DNA of 13,746 bases. Source: Firmicutes bacterium UBA4882 (GTDB lineage: Bacteria; Bacillota; UBA4882). The stretch is from assembly GCA_002399265.1 (NCBI GenBank), contig DHDG01000060.1:10739-24484 (forward strand), read 5' to 3'. Under the pieces are notes generated by a model that was not told where the DNA came from, made no database searches, and saw nothing but the letters and a program-made list of their open reading frames with translations. Positions 12,573-13,746 of the stretch are shown here, in pieces (position 1 is the stretch's first letter; each line of letters opens with the position of its first letter). The position numbers and the translations under genes were made by a program.

Positions 12573-13712
12573 TCACTCGGTTCGCATCAATTTAGCAGCT
12601 GTCCTTCCGAGAACGCCACAGTGTAAATCAATGGCGCCATAAGTGCAGGCTTCATGGCAGCAATAGCAGGTAATGCATTTGGAGCGTGAGAGACGGACTT
12701 GACCACCGACCATTTTCAAGGCTTTCGCAGGACAGATTTTCATACAAGCACCGCACGACTGGCATCGAGTAGCATTAATATCCGGATAGGCAATGAGCAG
12801 ATTACGCAATGGTCTTTGCAGAAACTGCGGCCCAAATGATACTCTCGTCGTGACGGCCGGCACAAAATCCTGAATTTGCACATCAGCCAGGTCATCACCC
12901 AGCCACTGAATTTCATCTATCGAAAACGGGCGTAAATTGCGTTTTTTGGCTGCTCTGAAGATCGGAATCTTGTTCGGAGAAAACCCAATCACCTGCAGTG
13001 CAGCCAGATCCGCAGCCAGGGCATTGCCTGAAACGATCAAAACCCCGGCCTTCCGAGGTGTACCCGTGCGGGGTCCGTTACCTTCCATAGCCATAATCCC
13101 ATCGATGATGGTCAACCCGGGCATAACTGCGGTGTATATATCAAGCAGAAAATCAGCAAAAACATCGCGATCAGGATAGCGAAAATGCTGTTTGGCCTTA
13201 TTAAGACCTACCAAACAGCCGTATAGATTCTTGACTCCACCCGTATAGATCTGCAGCGCGTGCGTCTTTAATTTGGCACAGCTCACCACCAAATCAGAAC
13301 CCGCAACAGCCGCCGCTGTTGGAAGCCGTCGGGAAACCCGTCCATCAGGTGAGTGCATTTCAACTACTGTCTCAAAATCCGCCGGCAGCACTCCCAGATC
13401 ATAGACTGGCTGAAGCCCTGACTTGACAGCTGTTTTGAACGGGTCTCCCAGACCGGGGCTATCCCCCATTTGGACTTGGCATTCTTTTTGCAGCAAAGTC
13501 GTCGCAATGGCTTGCATTACCGAGGGATGAGTGGTGACAGCTTTTTCAGGCGGCTCTCCGGCAAGCAGGTTGGGTTTCAATAATATTGTTCCGGAAGAGG
13601 ACGCCGGGAGGAAAGTATCAATGCCTCCTATTAATGCCAAAGCTCTATTGAGTGACTCCATAACTTCGGAACTGTCATAACTACCGCATTTAACTACTGC
13701 AACCTTGTACAC
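12573..13712 (-). CDS. DUF362 domain-containing protein with two [4Fe-4S] clusters
   Basis: The 379-aa protein has the DUF362 domain over roughly residues 1-300, with LLKPNLL (44-50), GDSPG, CAKLKTHALQIYTGGVKNLYG (family-typical, near 145-165) and a NALAADLAA segment. A C-terminal ferredoxin module follows: CQSCGACMKICP (Cys 317, 320, 323, 327) and CITCYCCHEACT (Cys 346, 349, 352, 356, plus an extra Cys351). These should bind two [4Fe-4S] clusters, indicating electron transfer in an anaerobe. The reaction of DUF362 is not established. No signal peptide is visible, so it is cytoplasmic. The start is GTG with AAAGGAG about 10 nt upstream. The gene is complete, but its promoter lies beyond the window. 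It is first of the leftward set with the hydrolase and murE, although a hairpin separates it from the hydrolase. Confidence 0.9.
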   Translation of the reverse strand: MYKVAVVKCGSYDSSEVMESLNRALALIGGIDTFLPASSSGTILLKPNLLAGEPPEKAVTTHPSVMQAIATTLLQKECQVQMGDSPGLGDPFKTAVKSGLQPVYDLGVLPADFETVVEMHSPDGRVSRRLPTAAAVAGSDLVVSCAKLKTHALQIYTGGVKNLYGCLVGLNKAKQHFRYPDRDVFADFLLDIYTAVMPGLTIIDGIMAMEGNGPRTGTPRKAGVLIVSGNALAADLAALQVIGFSPNKIPIFRAAKKRNLRPFSIDEIQWLGDDLADVQIQDFVPAVTTRVSFGPQFLQRPLRNLLIAYPDINATRCQSCGACMKICPAKALKMVGGQVRLSRSKCITCYCCHEACTYGAIDLHCGVLGRTAAKLMRTE

Positions 13713-13746
13713 TGGCTTAGCTCCTTTTGCTGCTGCGCCTAAATTT

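Overview
The window looks like chromosomal DNA of an anaerobic, probably endospore-forming member of the Bacillota (Clostridia or a relative). The reasons are near-consensus AGGAGG ribosome binding sites in front of almost every gene, frequent GTG and TTG starts, compact intrinsic terminators, a SleB/CwlJ-type cell-wall hydrolase, and a DUF362 protein with two [4Fe-4S] clusters. Base composition is roughly half GC by eye. I cannot assign a genus. I see no phage, CRISPR array, tRNA or rRNA, and no complete insertion sequence. No stretch over 300 bases lacks a gene; the longest gaps are 948-1171, 9475-9670 and 7899-8082.

Left part (1-6200). A DUF4438 gene points left. Divergent from it is a four-gene ABC importer of the BMP/PnrA nucleoside type: substrate-binding protein, double-NBD ATPase and two permeases (1172-6112, all +). 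A strong hairpin with a short T-run (2259-2296) lies between the binding-protein gene and the ATPase gene. It could make the binding protein more abundant than the rest. The ATPase and permease genes overlap by a few bases and look translationally coupled. A long hairpin at 6145-6188 ends the operon and also serves the convergent genes on the other side.

Middle part (6200-9640, all -). In transcription order these are a secreted or membrane-anchored protein with two carboxypeptidase-regulatory-like domains and a PD40/TolB-like propeller, a diacylglycerol/lipid kinase-family protein, and a flavin-reductase-family FMN protein. Between the propeller gene and the kinase gene is a perfect 24-bp inverted repeat around a 25-nt spacer. 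It resembles a dispersed REP-like or MITE-like element.

Right part (9590-13746). A MarR-family regulator (+) has an almost ideal extended -10 promoter and a small palindrome at its transcription start. Convergent with it, only 5 bp away, is a leftward gene set: DUF362 ferredoxin protein, SleB-type lipoprotein hydrolase and a MurE ligase. The MurE has all the general Mur-ligase motifs, but the amino-acid-specificity motif DNPR reads DCPY. The hydrolase carries the same kind of carboxypeptidase-regulatory-like domain as the propeller protein, and its ribosome binding site is buried in a strong hairpin. Together these genes suggest a cell-envelope or spore-envelope theme.

I found no convincing new defence or mobile system. 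The most unusual items are the non-canonical MurE, the lipoprotein hydrolase with its sequestered ribosome binding site, the inverted repeat at 7923-7995, and the substrate-binding protein that lacks a lipobox. Gene starts were set by ribosome binding sites, so several are shorter than the longest possible reading frame.
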